Shown piece by piece: positions 8,406-16,705 of a stretch of 64,000 nucleotides of DNA (position 1 is its first letter; every line of letters starts with the position of its first letter). Location: NCBI GenBank assembly GCA_963169455.1, contig CAUJDW010000047.1, positions 1 through 64,000 on the forward strand. Reading direction: 5' to 3'. The position numbers and the translations under genes were made by a program. The notes under the pieces are model-generated. The model did not search any database, had not been told where the DNA came from, and saw nothing but the letters and a program-made list of their open reading frames with translations. Source of the DNA: Bacteroidota bacterium. GTDB lineage: Bacteria; Bacteroidota; Bacteroidia; Chitinophagales; Saprospiraceae.

Positions 8406-8789
8406 TCAGGCCAGGGCCAGGTCGCGGAAGATGCGGCGAATGCGCAGCACCAGCTCCACGGGCTTGAAGGGTTTGGTCACAAAATCATCGCCTCCCTCAG
8501 CCATCGCCTCCAGGATGGCCTCTTCATCCTCCAGGGGCGCAATAATGATGATAGGCGTGCTGCCGCCCAGGCCCTGGCGGACGTAGCGGATGAGCTCCAG
8601 CCCCGACATTTTCGGCGCACCGATCTCGGTGATGATCAGGTCCAGCTTTTCGTGGTCAATGACGGCCTTGGCTCTGTGGCCGTCTTCAGCCAGCAGCAAC
8701 TCATACCCTTGCTTTTGAAGCCTGTATTTCAGAGCGGTCAGCAAAATTTCTTCATCCTCGCAAATGAGTATCTTTTTGAGTTCTGTCAT
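8406..8789 (-). CDS. Single-domain receiver with Glu in place of the phospho-acceptor Asp
   Basis: 127 residues, a stand-alone CheY-like domain. The acidic pocket CEDEE (E11, D12, E13) and the conserved Lys in TKPF (K106) are present. The usual phospho-acceptor Asp is Glu (E55, in [13 protein letters not shown]; codon GAG), and the Thr/Ser switch residue is Ala (A84, IIIIAPLED). It is therefore probably not phosphorylatable in the normal way and may be locked in one state; Asp-to-Glu often mimics phosphorylation. It follows the Hpt and hybrid kinase genes on the same strand, which suggests a shared pathway. No output domain is attached. Confidence 0.9.
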   Translation of the reverse strand: MTELKKILICEDEEILLTALKYRLQKQGYELLLAEDGHRAKAVIDHEKLDLIITEIGAPKMSGLELIRYVRQGLGGSTPIIIIAPLEDEEAILEAMAEGGDDFVTKPFKPVELVLRIRRIFRDLALA

Positions 8790-8841
8790 AAGTGTGGGGG
8801 GTAGCTCACGAATGCCCTAAAGATAAAAAATATTCCCTACA

Positions 8842-9204
8842 TCAGCCTTTTTGGCCTTCCTGCCGCAGTTCCTCCAGCACAAAAGGCAGCAGGGCTTCCA
8901 GGGCTTCAACATGAAAGGCGATAAAGGAGGGGGATGGAGCCGGCTCCTCTTTCAGATGGCGTTCAATGCAGCGGTTGGCTTCGTCCATACCGGCATTGCC
9001 CGCGAAGGCCAGGGTGGACTTCAGGTGGTGGCTGGCGCCCAGGAGGGCCGGCCAGTCCTCCTGCTCCAGGAACGCCCTTATGGCGGGCAGGGCCGTTTCG
9101 AGTTCTTCCATGAGCATGAAGAGCAGTTGCCGCCTGGTTTCGGGCTCTTCCCCCGCCATCCGGCCGAGGTATGCCAGGTTGATGTACTGGTAGCGCATGG
9201 GCAT
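8842..9204 (-). CDS. Hpt domain phosphotransfer protein
   Basis: 120 residues, all helical. The phosphotransfer motif ASHHLKST places the active His at position 59 (pattern H-x-L-K). The flanking helices RRQLLFMLMEELETALPAIRAFL and LEALLPFVLEELRQ fit the four-helix Hpt bundle. It probably relays phosphate from the receiver of the hybrid kinase to another response regulator. Its start overlaps the kinase stop by one base, so the pair is co-translated. The small receiver downstream lacks its Asp and is not an obvious final acceptor. Confidence 0.88.
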   Translation of the reverse strand: MPMRYQYINLAYLGRMAGEEPETRRQLLFMLMEELETALPAIRAFLEQEDWPALLGASHHLKSTLAFAGNAGMDEANRCIERHLKEEPAPSPSFIAFHVEALEALLPFVLEELRQEGQKG

Positions 9205-11147
9205 CAGATAGTGGATGGAGGCGGTGTGGGTTTGAGGTAGTGCTGGATTTTCCGGAACAGCTGTTCCGGCTCAAAAGGTTTGAGCACGTAATCGTCCATG
9301 CCGTATTTTTTCAGAACGTGGCCCTGAGCTTTATCGGCATGGGCAGTGATGGCAAGAATGGGGACGCCGGCTATACCCGCCGGCATGTTCCGCCGGATGT
9401 AGCGGGCAGTGGACAGGCCATCCCGCACCGGCATCTGAATATCCATCAGGATAATATCAACAGCTTGTTCTTTCAGCAGCCGAATGGCTTCCTCTCCGTT
9501 TTCCGCCAGGACGATGTCGATATTCTTCCACTTTTTTTCCAGGGTTTTCTGGGCCGCCAGCCGGCTCATTTGATGGTCTTCGACCAGAAGCAGCCGGAAA
9601 GAAGCGTCGGCGGGAATCTGCCCGGGCAGCGCCGGCAGGCTGGAGGCGGCCGGCGCACCTTGCTCAAACCAGAGGCTGAAGAAAAATTCCGACCCTTCCC
9701 CCGGCCGGCTCCGGGCCCCGATATTCCCGCCCTGAGCTTCCACGAGGTACCTGGCAATCGGCAGCCCCAGCCCCGCGCCCTCGAAAATGCGATCCTTCTG
9801 AGGCAGGCGGGAAAAAGGTTCGAAAACAGCATCCAGCTTGTCTTCAGCTATGCCTATTCCGCTGTCTTTTACCGCAAAGCGCAACTGCATCCGATCCGCC
9901 TGTTCTTCAATCAGTTGCACCTCGGCCAGCACAAAGCCCTCATCGGTGAATTTGATGGCGTTGCCCACCAGGTTATACAATATCTGGTTGAGGCGCAGGG
10001 CGTCTCCCTTCAGGAAATCGGGGACGCCAGGGCCTATGTCCATCGAAAAGCGGAGCCCTTTCTCCCCGGCTTTGTATTTCAGCACATCGTAGAGGTTCCG
10101 GAGCAGGTTTTGCAGCGAAAAATCCTTTTGTTCGAACTGCAGCCCTCCATTCTGGGCCGCCGACATCTGCAGGATGTCGTTGATAATGCCCAGCAAAATG
10201 TCGGAGGACTGCTGAATGGAATGGACGTAGCCCCGTTGCTCCTCGTCCAGCCCGGTTTGCCGCAGGAGGTGAGCCATGCCGAGGATGGCGTTCATGGGCG
10301 TCCGCATTTCGTGGCTGACGCTGGCGATAAACTGTTCGCGGACTTTGGCGGTGTATTCGGCCAGGCTCTTGGCCTTTTTCAGTTCCTGCGCCTGTTTGCG
10401 CTCGGTAATGTCCTGGATGATGCCGCTGAACAACAAGCCGCCGCTGTCCAGTTTCCTTCCCGAACAAACCAGGGCCACATAGCGCTGTTCACCGTCGCTT
10501 CTGCGTATCCAGGCATCCTTTTCCACTTTACCCAGGCGGCAGGCGTCCTCCTGCAGCTGCAGGAAAAAGTTGAATGGGCAATCGGGCCGCAGAAGCTCTT
10601 CGCAGGTGAATGGGCGCTGATGGGAAAGCCCGAAAATGAGATAGGTTTCTTCCGAGGCATGGAAATAGTGCTCTGAAGGGCTGCATTCCCAATGGCCGAT
10701 ATGGGCGATGCGCTGTATTTCCTCCAGGCGTTTGAGAATATTGCTCCGCTCGATGGAATAGCGCAGCGACTTGGCCAACTGCCCGGCGTCGAAAGCGCCT
10801 TTGGCCAGAAAGTCCTGGGCTCCCGATTTGACAGCCTGCAAGCCCCAGCCCTTGTCCTCCAGGCCGGTCAGCACAATGACCGCCAGATGCGGAAAATGGG
10901 CGAGCAGCCGGCTCAGCGTGTCAAAGCCCTGGCTGTCGGGAAGCGACAGGTCGAGCAAAACGGCTTCGAAGTGCTCGCCCTGCTGCAGCTCCCGAACCCC
11001 TTCGGCCAGGGTCAGGCAATGCGTAATGCTGCAGTTCAGCAATTCCGATTCCTGCAGCATGATCGCCACCAGGCGGGCATAGCTGGGGTCGTCTTCGATA
11101 AGCATAATGCGGTAAAGGGGCTCCGGCTTGGCGTTCAGTTCCGTCAT
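9204..11147 (-). CDS. Hybrid sensor histidine kinase (REC-PAS-HK-REC)
   Basis: 647 residues. Order: an N-terminal receiver at about 10-130 with phospho-acceptor D66 in LLDLSLPDS; a PAS-like region at about 140-250 ending in FSGIIQDITERKQAQEL; a dimerisation domain with the H-box SVSHEMRTPMN (H279); an ATPase domain with N-box LVGNAIKFT and G-boxes DSGIGI and GAGLGLPI; and a C-terminal receiver with D569 in LMDIQMPVRDG. No transmembrane segment is seen, so the kinase is probably cytoplasmic and its input arrives through the N-terminal receiver or PAS. It forms an operon with the Hpt and pseudo-receiver genes. Confidence 0.94.
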   Translation of the reverse strand: MTELNAKPEPLYRIMLIEDDPSYARLVAIMLQESELLNCSITHCLTLAEGVRELQQGEHFEAVLLDLSLPDSQGFDTLSRLLAHFPHLAVIVLTGLEDKGWGLQAVKSGAQDFLAKGAFDAGQLAKSLRYSIERSNILKRLEEIQRIAHIGHWECSPSEHYFHASEETYLIFGLSHQRPFTCEELLRPDCPFNFFLQLQEDACRLGKVEKDAWIRRSDGEQRYVALVCSGRKLDSGGLLFSGIIQDITERKQAQELKKAKSLAEYTAKVREQFIASVSHEMRTPMNAILGMAHLLRQTGLDEEQRGYVHSIQQSSDILLGIINDILQMSAAQNGGLQFEQKDFSLQNLLRNLYDVLKYKAGEKGLRFSMDIGPGVPDFLKGDALRLNQILYNLVGNAIKFTDEGFVLAEVQLIEEQADRMQLRFAVKDSGIGIAEDKLDAVFEPFSRLPQKDRIFEGAGLGLPIARYLVEAQGGNIGARSRPGEGSEFFFSLWFEQGAPAASSLPALPGQIPADASFRLLLVEDHQMSRLAAQKTLEKKWKNIDIVLAENGEEAIRLLKEQAVDIILMDIQMPVRDGLSTARYIRRNMPAGIAGVPILAITAHADKAQGHVLKKYGMDDYVLKPFEPEQLFRKIQHYLKPTPPPSTI

Positions 11148-11195
11148 TTTACCTTTATTTGATAGGCCGTGGGGAAGGGGGCGGAAGAGAAAGTA

Positions 11196-11555
11196 TTATT
11201 CGCTGCGGGGTAGAAAAATGAAGTTGGCGCCCAGGTCGCTGAGCACGAAAAGGCAAAGGAACTCGCGCGGGTCTTTATAAACCTGCCGGAAGTTATCGAC
11301 CCGGTCCATTTCCACGATCTTTTTGGTGGCCAGCTCTTCCAGGGTCGATGCATTGATCGACCATTTAGGCCCATTTTCCCGCCGTTCGAGGATGGGGATG
11401 CCGATCTCCAGGTTGAACTGGTGAACCACAAAAATGGGATAGGAGGAAATGTCCTGGTCGAGAATGGCGTCGGCCGCTTTTCCCATCAGGCCGGTATAAG
11501 GGGCCATTTCTTCTTCCAGCTGCTGATACTTGGAGCGGACGAATTGCTCGTTCAT
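11196..11555 (-). CDS. Conserved hypothetical protein (119 aa)
   Basis: The start chosen is ATG at 11553-11555, giving MNEQFVRSKYQQLEEEMAPY. A longer frame reaching 11792 would overlap rlmD and has non-protein-like composition there. The product is soluble and mixed alpha/beta, with no membrane segment or signal. Segments such as ISSYPIFVVHQFNLEIGIPI and PREFLCLFVLSDLGANFIFLP look like beta strands of a compact domain. The family is not recognised. It lies 48 bp upstream of the kinase gene and 62 bp downstream of rlmD on the same strand. Confidence 0.7.
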   Translation of the reverse strand: MNEQFVRSKYQQLEEEMAPYTGLMGKAADAILDQDISSYPIFVVHQFNLEIGIPILERRENGPKWSINASTLEELATKKIVEMDRVDNFRQVYKDPREFLCLFVLSDLGANFIFLPRSE

Positions 11556-11617
11556 TGGCGCTGCGGTGTTGATTTTTCCCGCATAAGATAAGGGCCTTTT
11601 GGAGAAAAGGCAACAGC

Positions 11618-13024
11618 CTACCTCAGCTCCAGCAAAGCCACATTTTCGATATGGTGCGTATGGGGGAACATATCTACCGGCTGGCATTTCAGCACGCGGT
11701 ATTTTTCGGCGAGCATGCTGAGGTCGCGCGCCTGGGTGGCGGGGTTGCAGCTCACGTAAACGATGCGCGGAGATTCCAGGTGCAGCAGCCATTCCACCGC
11801 CCGGGGGTGCATGCCCGCCCGGGGCGGGTCGGTGACCAGCAGGCCCGGCTTCCCGTGCTTTTCGGCAAATTCGGGCGACAAGACGTCTTTTACGTCACCG
11901 GCGTAAAAAACCGCATTGGTTATGCCGTTGAGCGCGGCGTTCTCCCGGGCGTCCTCGATGGCCTCCGGTATTTCCTCGATGCCCACCACCTGACGGCAGC
12001 CGCGCGCCAGGTAGAGGGCAATGCTGCCAATGCCGGCGTAGAGGTCGTACACGTTCTCCTCACCGCTCAGGGCGGCGAATTCCTCAACGACATCGTACAG
12101 CACCCTGGCCTGGTAGGTATTGGTTTGGAAAAAGGATTTCGGCCCCACCTTGAAGCGCACGTGGCCAAGCTGTTCTTCCACATAACCCTTGCCCGCGTAG
12201 GTGATCATATCCTGGTCGAAGAGGTAATCGTTGTACTTGGTGTTGATGGCGTAGCAAAGGGTGGCGGCCTGGGGGAATTCCTCCAGGATGGCGTCCAGGA
12301 AGGGGCGGATCTTTTTCTGGTCGTTTTTGTAAAAACTCACCAGCACCAGCACCTCTCCCAAGGAGGTGATGCGGAACATCACCTGGCGCAGGAAACCGGC
12401 GTGCACGCGGTTGTCGTGGAAAGACAGGCCCTGCTCCAGGGCGATGCGCTTTATCCCGTTGCGCAGGGCGTTGGAGGGCTCTTCCTGCAGCCAGCAGTGG
12501 CTGATATCCACCACTTTATCGAAAGCGCCGGCGCGGTGGAAGCCCAGTACGTTCTCCAGGTTGGACACCCCGCTTTCGATCTCCTCGCGGGAGAGCCAGC
12601 GGCGGTTGGAAAAGGAAAATTCGAGCTTGTTGCGGTAATAGCGGGTTTTCTCCGCTTTGAGAATGGGGCGCATGTCCTCCACTTCCACTTTGCCGATGCG
12701 CGTCAGGGCGTCTTCCACCACCTTCTGTTTGTGGAATGCCTGGGCCTCATAACTCAGTTGCTGCCAGTGGCAGCCGCCACAGGATTCGTAATGCTGGCAG
12801 AAGGGCTCGGTGCGGGCCTCGGAATAGCGGTGGTAATGCTGGGGAACGCCCATCATAAAGCCCTTTTTCTTACCGGTAACCAACACGTCCGCCTCATCGC
12901 CCGGAACGGGGCCTTCGGCAAAAATGACCCGCCCCTCAGCGTCGCGCCCGACGCTCCGGCCCTTGTCGGCTATACCGGTGAAGTGGACGTTTTGAACCAG
13001 TTGTGGATTGCGCTTTCTCGCCAT
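11618..13024 (-). CDS. rlmD: 23S rRNA (uracil-5-)-methyltransferase, RumA/RlmD family
   Basis: 468 residues. An N-terminal TRAM RNA-binding domain (residues about 8-65) is followed by an iron-sulfur cluster site (C76, C82, C85, and a fourth Cys likely in ISHCW). The SAM-binding Rossmann motif is VYDLYAGIGSIALYLARG, and the catalytic Cys is in YVSCNPATQ. The family methylates a uridine of 23S rRNA to m5U using SAM. Whether the target is U1939, U747 or a tRNA uridine cannot be decided from sequence, so the symbol is provisional. Confidence 0.9.
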   Translation of the reverse strand: MARKRNPQLVQNVHFTGIADKGRSVGRDAEGRVIFAEGPVPGDEADVLVTGKKKGFMMGVPQHYHRYSEARTEPFCQHYESCGGCHWQQLSYEAQAFHKQKVVEDALTRIGKVEVEDMRPILKAEKTRYYRNKLEFSFSNRRWLSREEIESGVSNLENVLGFHRAGAFDKVVDISHCWLQEEPSNALRNGIKRIALEQGLSFHDNRVHAGFLRQVMFRITSLGEVLVLVSFYKNDQKKIRPFLDAILEEFPQAATLCYAINTKYNDYLFDQDMITYAGKGYVEEQLGHVRFKVGPKSFFQTNTYQARVLYDVVEEFAALSGEENVYDLYAGIGSIALYLARGCRQVVGIEEIPEAIEDARENAALNGITNAVFYAGDVKDVLSPEFAEKHGKPGLLVTDPPRAGMHPRAVEWLLHLESPRIVYVSCNPATQARDLSMLAEKYRVLKCQPVDMFPHTHHIENVALLELR

Positions 13025-13115
13025 TGCTGATGTTGCTCTGCTTTTTCCTGGCCAAAGGTAAAAAAATGGTAACTATTAAGGCCGGAACGCGGGCATCAGA
13101 AACCGGGGCTCGCCA

Positions 13116-14204
13116 TCAGCCATCTGCCCGGTGATAATGGAAATAGGCCGCGCAGGCGCCTTCCGAAGAAACCATAGGCGCGCCGAGGGGTGTGGAAGGC
13201 GTGCATTTTTTTCCGAAATGGGGGCAGTCGGCCGGCATCCTGGCCCCTTTCAGTATCTGGCCGGCAATGCATTCCTGGTTTTCGCTTACCGGGCGGGCTT
13301 CCAGCCCGAACTTCCTGGCGGCGTCGAATTCCGCCAGGGAGTCCCTGACCCGCAGGCCGCTGGCAGGCAACAGCCCGATGCCCCGCCATTCCTGGCCGGC
13401 CACTTCAAAAACCTGCTCGATGACGCGGCGGGCGTTGAGGTTGCCTTCGGGCGGCACTACCCGGCTGTACTGGTTTTCCAGGCGGCAGAAGCCATGCTCC
13501 AACTGGGTAAGGGCCATGAGTATGCCCTGCAGCAGGTCGACGGGTTCAAAGCCCGTTATGACAATGGGGATGTGGTAGTCTCGCACGATCCGGGCGTACT
13601 CCCCCACCCCCATGACCGAACAGACGTGGCCGGCGCCCAGGAAGGCGTGGATGCGGTTGTCCTCCTCAAGCACCGCCTTCATGGCCGGCGGCACCAGCAC
13701 GTGGGAAGTCAGCAGGGAGTAATTGGAAATGCCGTAGTGGCGCGCGTGCAGGATGGACAGGGCGTTGGCCGGAGCGGTGGTCTCAAAACCCACCGCGAAA
13801 AAAACCACTTCGCGGCCCGGGTTTTCCCGGGCGATGCGGACGGCCTCGACAGGGGAATACAAAATGCGGATATCGGCGCCGGCAGCCCGGGCCTGCAGCA
13901 GGCTCTTCCGCGAACCCGGCACCCGCAGCATATCTCCGAAGGAACACAGTATGACGCCCTGCTCTTCAGCCAGTTGTATGGCCTGGTCGATCACGCCCAG
14001 GGGAGTGACACAGACAGGGCAACCGGGCCCGTGCAACATGTGAATATTGGGCGGAAGCAGGTTCAGGATGCCGTTTTTAAGCAGGGAGTGGGTCTGCCCA
14101 CCGCAGAATTCCATAATGAACCACTCCCGCCCAGCAACTTTTTCAATCTCGCGCAGGTATTGGTTCACCAGCTCCGGGCTGCGGTATTCATGCAGATACT
14201 TCAT
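13116..14204 (-). CDS. hypD: Hydrogenase maturation factor HypD
   Basis: 362 residues, normal HypD length. HypD carries a [4Fe-4S] cluster and, with HypC, forms the scaffold on which the Fe(CN)2CO part of the [NiFe] cofactor is built. The required cysteines are present: FCGGQTH (C34) and GPGCPVC (C62, C65). The C-terminal cluster ligands are in CPHFGKKCTPSTPLGAPM and the following EGACAAYF. It lies 17 bp after hypC in an operon with the hydrogenase-type large subunit. HypA, B, E and F are not in this window, so the full pathway must be completed elsewhere. Confidence 0.97.
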   Translation of the reverse strand: MKYLHEYRSPELVNQYLREIEKVAGREWFIMEFCGGQTHSLLKNGILNLLPPNIHMLHGPGCPVCVTPLGVIDQAIQLAEEQGVILCSFGDMLRVPGSRKSLLQARAAGADIRILYSPVEAVRIARENPGREVVFFAVGFETTAPANALSILHARHYGISNYSLLTSHVLVPPAMKAVLEEDNRIHAFLGAGHVCSVMGVGEYARIVRDYHIPIVITGFEPVDLLQGILMALTQLEHGFCRLENQYSRVVPPEGNLNARRVIEQVFEVAGQEWRGIGLLPASGLRVRDSLAEFDAARKFGLEARPVSENQECIAGQILKGARMPADCPHFGKKCTPSTPLGAPMVSSEGACAAYFHYHRADG

Positions 14205-14221
14205 TGCGTCGGTTAATATGC

Positions 14222-14482
14222 TCAGGCCGGTTCCTGTTCCGGAAGCAGTTCGTCCAAACCGCCGTACCGCTCCAGGAAATCGAAGGCTTTCTGAGCTTCA
14301 AAGGCGTTGACCAGGTTGATGGCTACGCCGGCGTGCACCAGCACGTAGTCGCCAACGCCGGCTTCAGGAAGCATGTCCAGCCAGGCTTCCTTGACAATGC
14401 TGCCGAACGCCACCTTGGCCCTCCTGATGAAACCGTCGGAAGAGTCGATAGACTGGATGCGGCCGGGAATAGCTAAGCACAT
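14222..14482 (-). CDS. hypC: Hydrogenase maturation chaperone HypC
   Basis: 86 residues. It begins MCLAIPG, the invariant HypC/HybG N-terminus whose Cys2 binds the Fe(CN)2CO unit and the precursor large subunit. The rest forms the small OB-like barrel (VGDYVLVHAGVAINLVN) with a helical tail. It lies directly between the large-subunit gene (31 bp upstream) and hypD, so it is probably a dedicated chaperone for that subunit. Both key features, Cys2 and the conserved HAG.A segment, are intact. Confidence 0.97.
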   Translation of the reverse strand: MCLAIPGRIQSIDSSDGFIRRAKVAFGSIVKEAWLDMLPEAGVGDYVLVHAGVAINLVNAFEAQKAFDFLERYGGLDELLPEQEPA

Positions 14483-14513
14483 GGTTAGGGTGGTTTATCT
14501 GGTTAGGTAACGA

Positions 14514-15998
14514 TCACACCTGAGCCTCTGCGATAGGAAGCCCTTTCGGGTTTCTGAACAGCCTGGTTCTGCAGGACAGGCAGGCGTCGAAAGAACGGGC
14601 CGCGAGCCCTGCCTCGAAGGGGTTTTTCGGGTCGCGGATGAGCTGTCCTTTCAGGGCGTACGCCATAGGTGGTTCTTTTCCAACTGAAATACCGGCCTGA
14701 ATGTTCAGTATTGTAGGCGATAAAATGCGGTATTCGTTGATAAGCCCGTTTTTGATTTCCACGTAATGCGCCAGTGCGCCACGGGGCGCTTCGGCCAGCC
14801 CGATGCCGATGCCGTCCTGCTCCTTTACCGGAAGGGCGAAGGGTTCTCTCAGCTCGAGTTCCGACAGCCAGTAGCGGATGAGGTGGAAAAAGAGCGGGAT
14901 TTCGTGCATGCGCGCCAGGGCGCGGGTCAAAAGGGAAGCTCCTTTTTTCCGAAGGATATCCCCTATCAGCGGATGGCCGGCAGGGCTCTGCGCCGGCGCC
15001 ACAGCGGCGATGGCCATTCGCGCCAGAGGCCCCGCCTCCGGAGCATGGCCCAGGAAATGAGGGGCCTCGGGCTGCGTTTCCAGCAGCATCAGAAATGCTT
15101 CTTCCCGGATATTCTGCAGCCTTCCCTCATGGAAAAAGCCCCCCGGCAACTGCGCTGAAGCCTGTTGCTGTTGCGGGCCTGTGGGCCCCGGGGCGTCGGG
15201 GCTGCGGAAGGCGCCATAAGACAGGTAGGAAGCCGGGCCGGCGCCCCATTCATCGAGCCCGTAATCGAGTGCTGCCCGGAGGAAAAGCCCCAGGTCGCTA
15301 TTGCGGTGCGCGGCTTTTTCGTCCAGCCAGGCCAGGAGTTCTTCCCAGGTCCGGATATCGAGGTAGCGTTCGACGGAACAGCCCAGCCAGAGCGGCTCGA
15401 GCCACTCGCTGCGGTAGCGGTCGGCGATGGCGAAAGCCCGGGCCAGCCCGCTGGCCTGCACTTCGGCATTTACCCCTCCCGGGATCAGGAAATCAGCGTA
15501 TGGCCACTGCCCGGCAAAGAGGGCGTACAGGGCTGTGGGCAGCGCGCCGGCCATGACGCCCCGCTGAAAGGAGGCGCCGCGGAATGCGGTGAAACGCTCC
15601 CGGCACGGAGCGAAGGTTTGCTTTCCTTCAAAGTATGAATTAGCCAGGCTGGGGCCGAAGGCCGTGTAGAACCAGCGGGAGGCGTTCTGCAGTATCTCGG
15701 ATGCCTGAGCGATGGATCGCAAAAGATGGGCGTTGGGCGGCGGGCTCACTTCCCAGATGTGCTCCAGGGCCTGCGCAGCAGCCAGTTGATGGGAGCCGCC
15801 GCAAAAACTGAATATCCGGGGCCAGGCGGCAAGCCCGGAGCGGGCGGGCTGGCCATCGAGCAGGCCCTTGTCGCCCTGGTGGAGATAGGATTGGAATACC
15901 GCCCGGCTGATCCGCCCGTTGCGGCCGATGTAAATGTCCGCCCCCAGTTCTTTCTCTATCTTGCCGTTAGCTGTCCGGTTGGGTTCAAGCGCTATCAC
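14514..15998 (-). CDS. [NiFe]-hydrogenase-type large subunit with atypical L1 motif
   Basis: 494 residues. The C-terminal L2 motif FDACLSCRTR keeps both Ni/Fe ligands (C473, C476) and ends in Arg (R479), where a maturation protease would cut as in E. coli HycE, leaving a 15-residue tail. The N-terminal L1 motif, normally RxCGxCxxxH, reads RIFSFCGGSH (61-70): C66 and H70 are kept, but the first Cys is Phe63. The codons were read directly and show no frameshift. No small subunit gene is adjacent; a TetR gene lies upstream and hypC, hypD downstream. It may be a divergent hydrogenase, or a protein that uses the cofactor differently. The presence of HypC and HypD argues that a cofactor is inserted. 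Confidence 0.85.
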   Translation of the reverse strand: MIALEPNRTANGKIEKELGADIYIGRNGRISRAVFQSYLHQGDKGLLDGQPARSGLAAWPRIFSFCGGSHQLAAAQALEHIWEVSPPPNAHLLRSIAQASEILQNASRWFYTAFGPSLANSYFEGKQTFAPCRERFTAFRGASFQRGVMAGALPTALYALFAGQWPYADFLIPGGVNAEVQASGLARAFAIADRYRSEWLEPLWLGCSVERYLDIRTWEELLAWLDEKAAHRNSDLGLFLRAALDYGLDEWGAGPASYLSYGAFRSPDAPGPTGPQQQQASAQLPGGFFHEGRLQNIREEAFLMLLETQPEAPHFLGHAPEAGPLARMAIAAVAPAQSPAGHPLIGDILRKKGASLLTRALARMHEIPLFFHLIRYWLSELELREPFALPVKEQDGIGIGLAEAPRGALAHYVEIKNGLINEYRILSPTILNIQAGISVGKEPPMAYALKGQLIRDPKNPFEAGLAARSFDACLSCRTRLFRNPKGLPIAEAQV

Positions 15999-16031
15999 TG
16001 CTAATGTTCTTTAGGCCGTTTGTAGTTCGTA

Positions 16032-16661
16032 TCATACTGCTTGCGGCAGTTTCGGCAGGCTTTCGTATTCCTGCCTGCCGGTTTCCGTAAAATAGGGTTG
16101 CATCACCCGCCAGGTATTCCTGCGGTAGGCCTGCAGGTCTTCGGGGTCGCGCCCTTCGACCATTTGCAGGTAAAACCAGGAATCCATGGCGCGCCGCAAC
16201 TGCCTGGCGATCCGGCAGGTGGGGTTGGACGCCCCGTCCCAGGCCAGGGCGCCGCGCGCCTGGTTGAAAGCCAGCAGCACCTCCAGCTGCAGTTGCTGGT
16301 GCTGAATGAGCTCCTGGTGATCTGCCCTGAGCGCCCCGGATTCCCGCATCAGCTCCAGCGTATCCTGGTAGAAAAAGCGATGCTTCTGCTGCAACTGGAA
16401 AGACATGCGCAGGAAGTAATCGAAATTGCCGAAAACGGGGGCCAGCCCGACTTCGCCCAGCAGGGCTTCCTGCCCCTGCCGCAACTCCCGGTAAATGGCG
16501 TGCAATATGTCCAGCTTGTGCGGATAGTGGTAGGCCATGTTGCCCACGCTCATTTCGGCCGCTTCCGCGATTTGCTGCAGGCGCACATGCACGTAGCCCT
16601 GCTCATTGAAGAGCCGCAGCGCTGCATCGAGTATCCTTTGCTTTGTCGGCCTGATTTTCAT
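16032..16661 (-). CDS. TetR family transcriptional regulator
   Basis: 209 residues from ATG at 16659-16661. A longer frame to 16850 overlaps the CoxF gene and was not used. The N-terminal helix-turn-helix reads TKQRILDAALRLFNEQGY...LQQIAEAAEMSVGNMAYHYPHK at residues about 6-50, a standard TetR domain. The C-terminal helical domain is a ligand or dimerisation region of unknown specificity. It sits between the cox operon and the hydrogenase-type gene on the same strand (33 bp before the latter), so it is a candidate regulator of one or both, possibly acting at the shared palindromes at 24222 and 26465. Confidence 0.9.
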   Translation of the reverse strand: MKIRPTKQRILDAALRLFNEQGYVHVRLQQIAEAAEMSVGNMAYHYPHKLDILHAIYRELRQGQEALLGEVGLAPVFGNFDYFLRMSFQLQQKHRFFYQDTLELMRESGALRADHQELIQHQQLQLEVLLAFNQARGALAWDGASNPTCRIARQLRRAMDSWFYLQMVEGRDPEDLQAYRRNTWRVMQPYFTETGRQEYESLPKLPQAV

Positions 16662-16705
16662 GGTTCTGGATTTTTCAGCCACAGCCAGGCGCGGGGCTCG
16701 GAAAC

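Noticed and set aside
14514..15998. NuoD or energy-converting-hydrogenase-related subunit
   Set aside because: Three of four Ni/Fe cysteines, a processing tail and adjacent hypC/hypD are kept, whereas NuoD-type proteins lack them; no membrane subunits are nearby.
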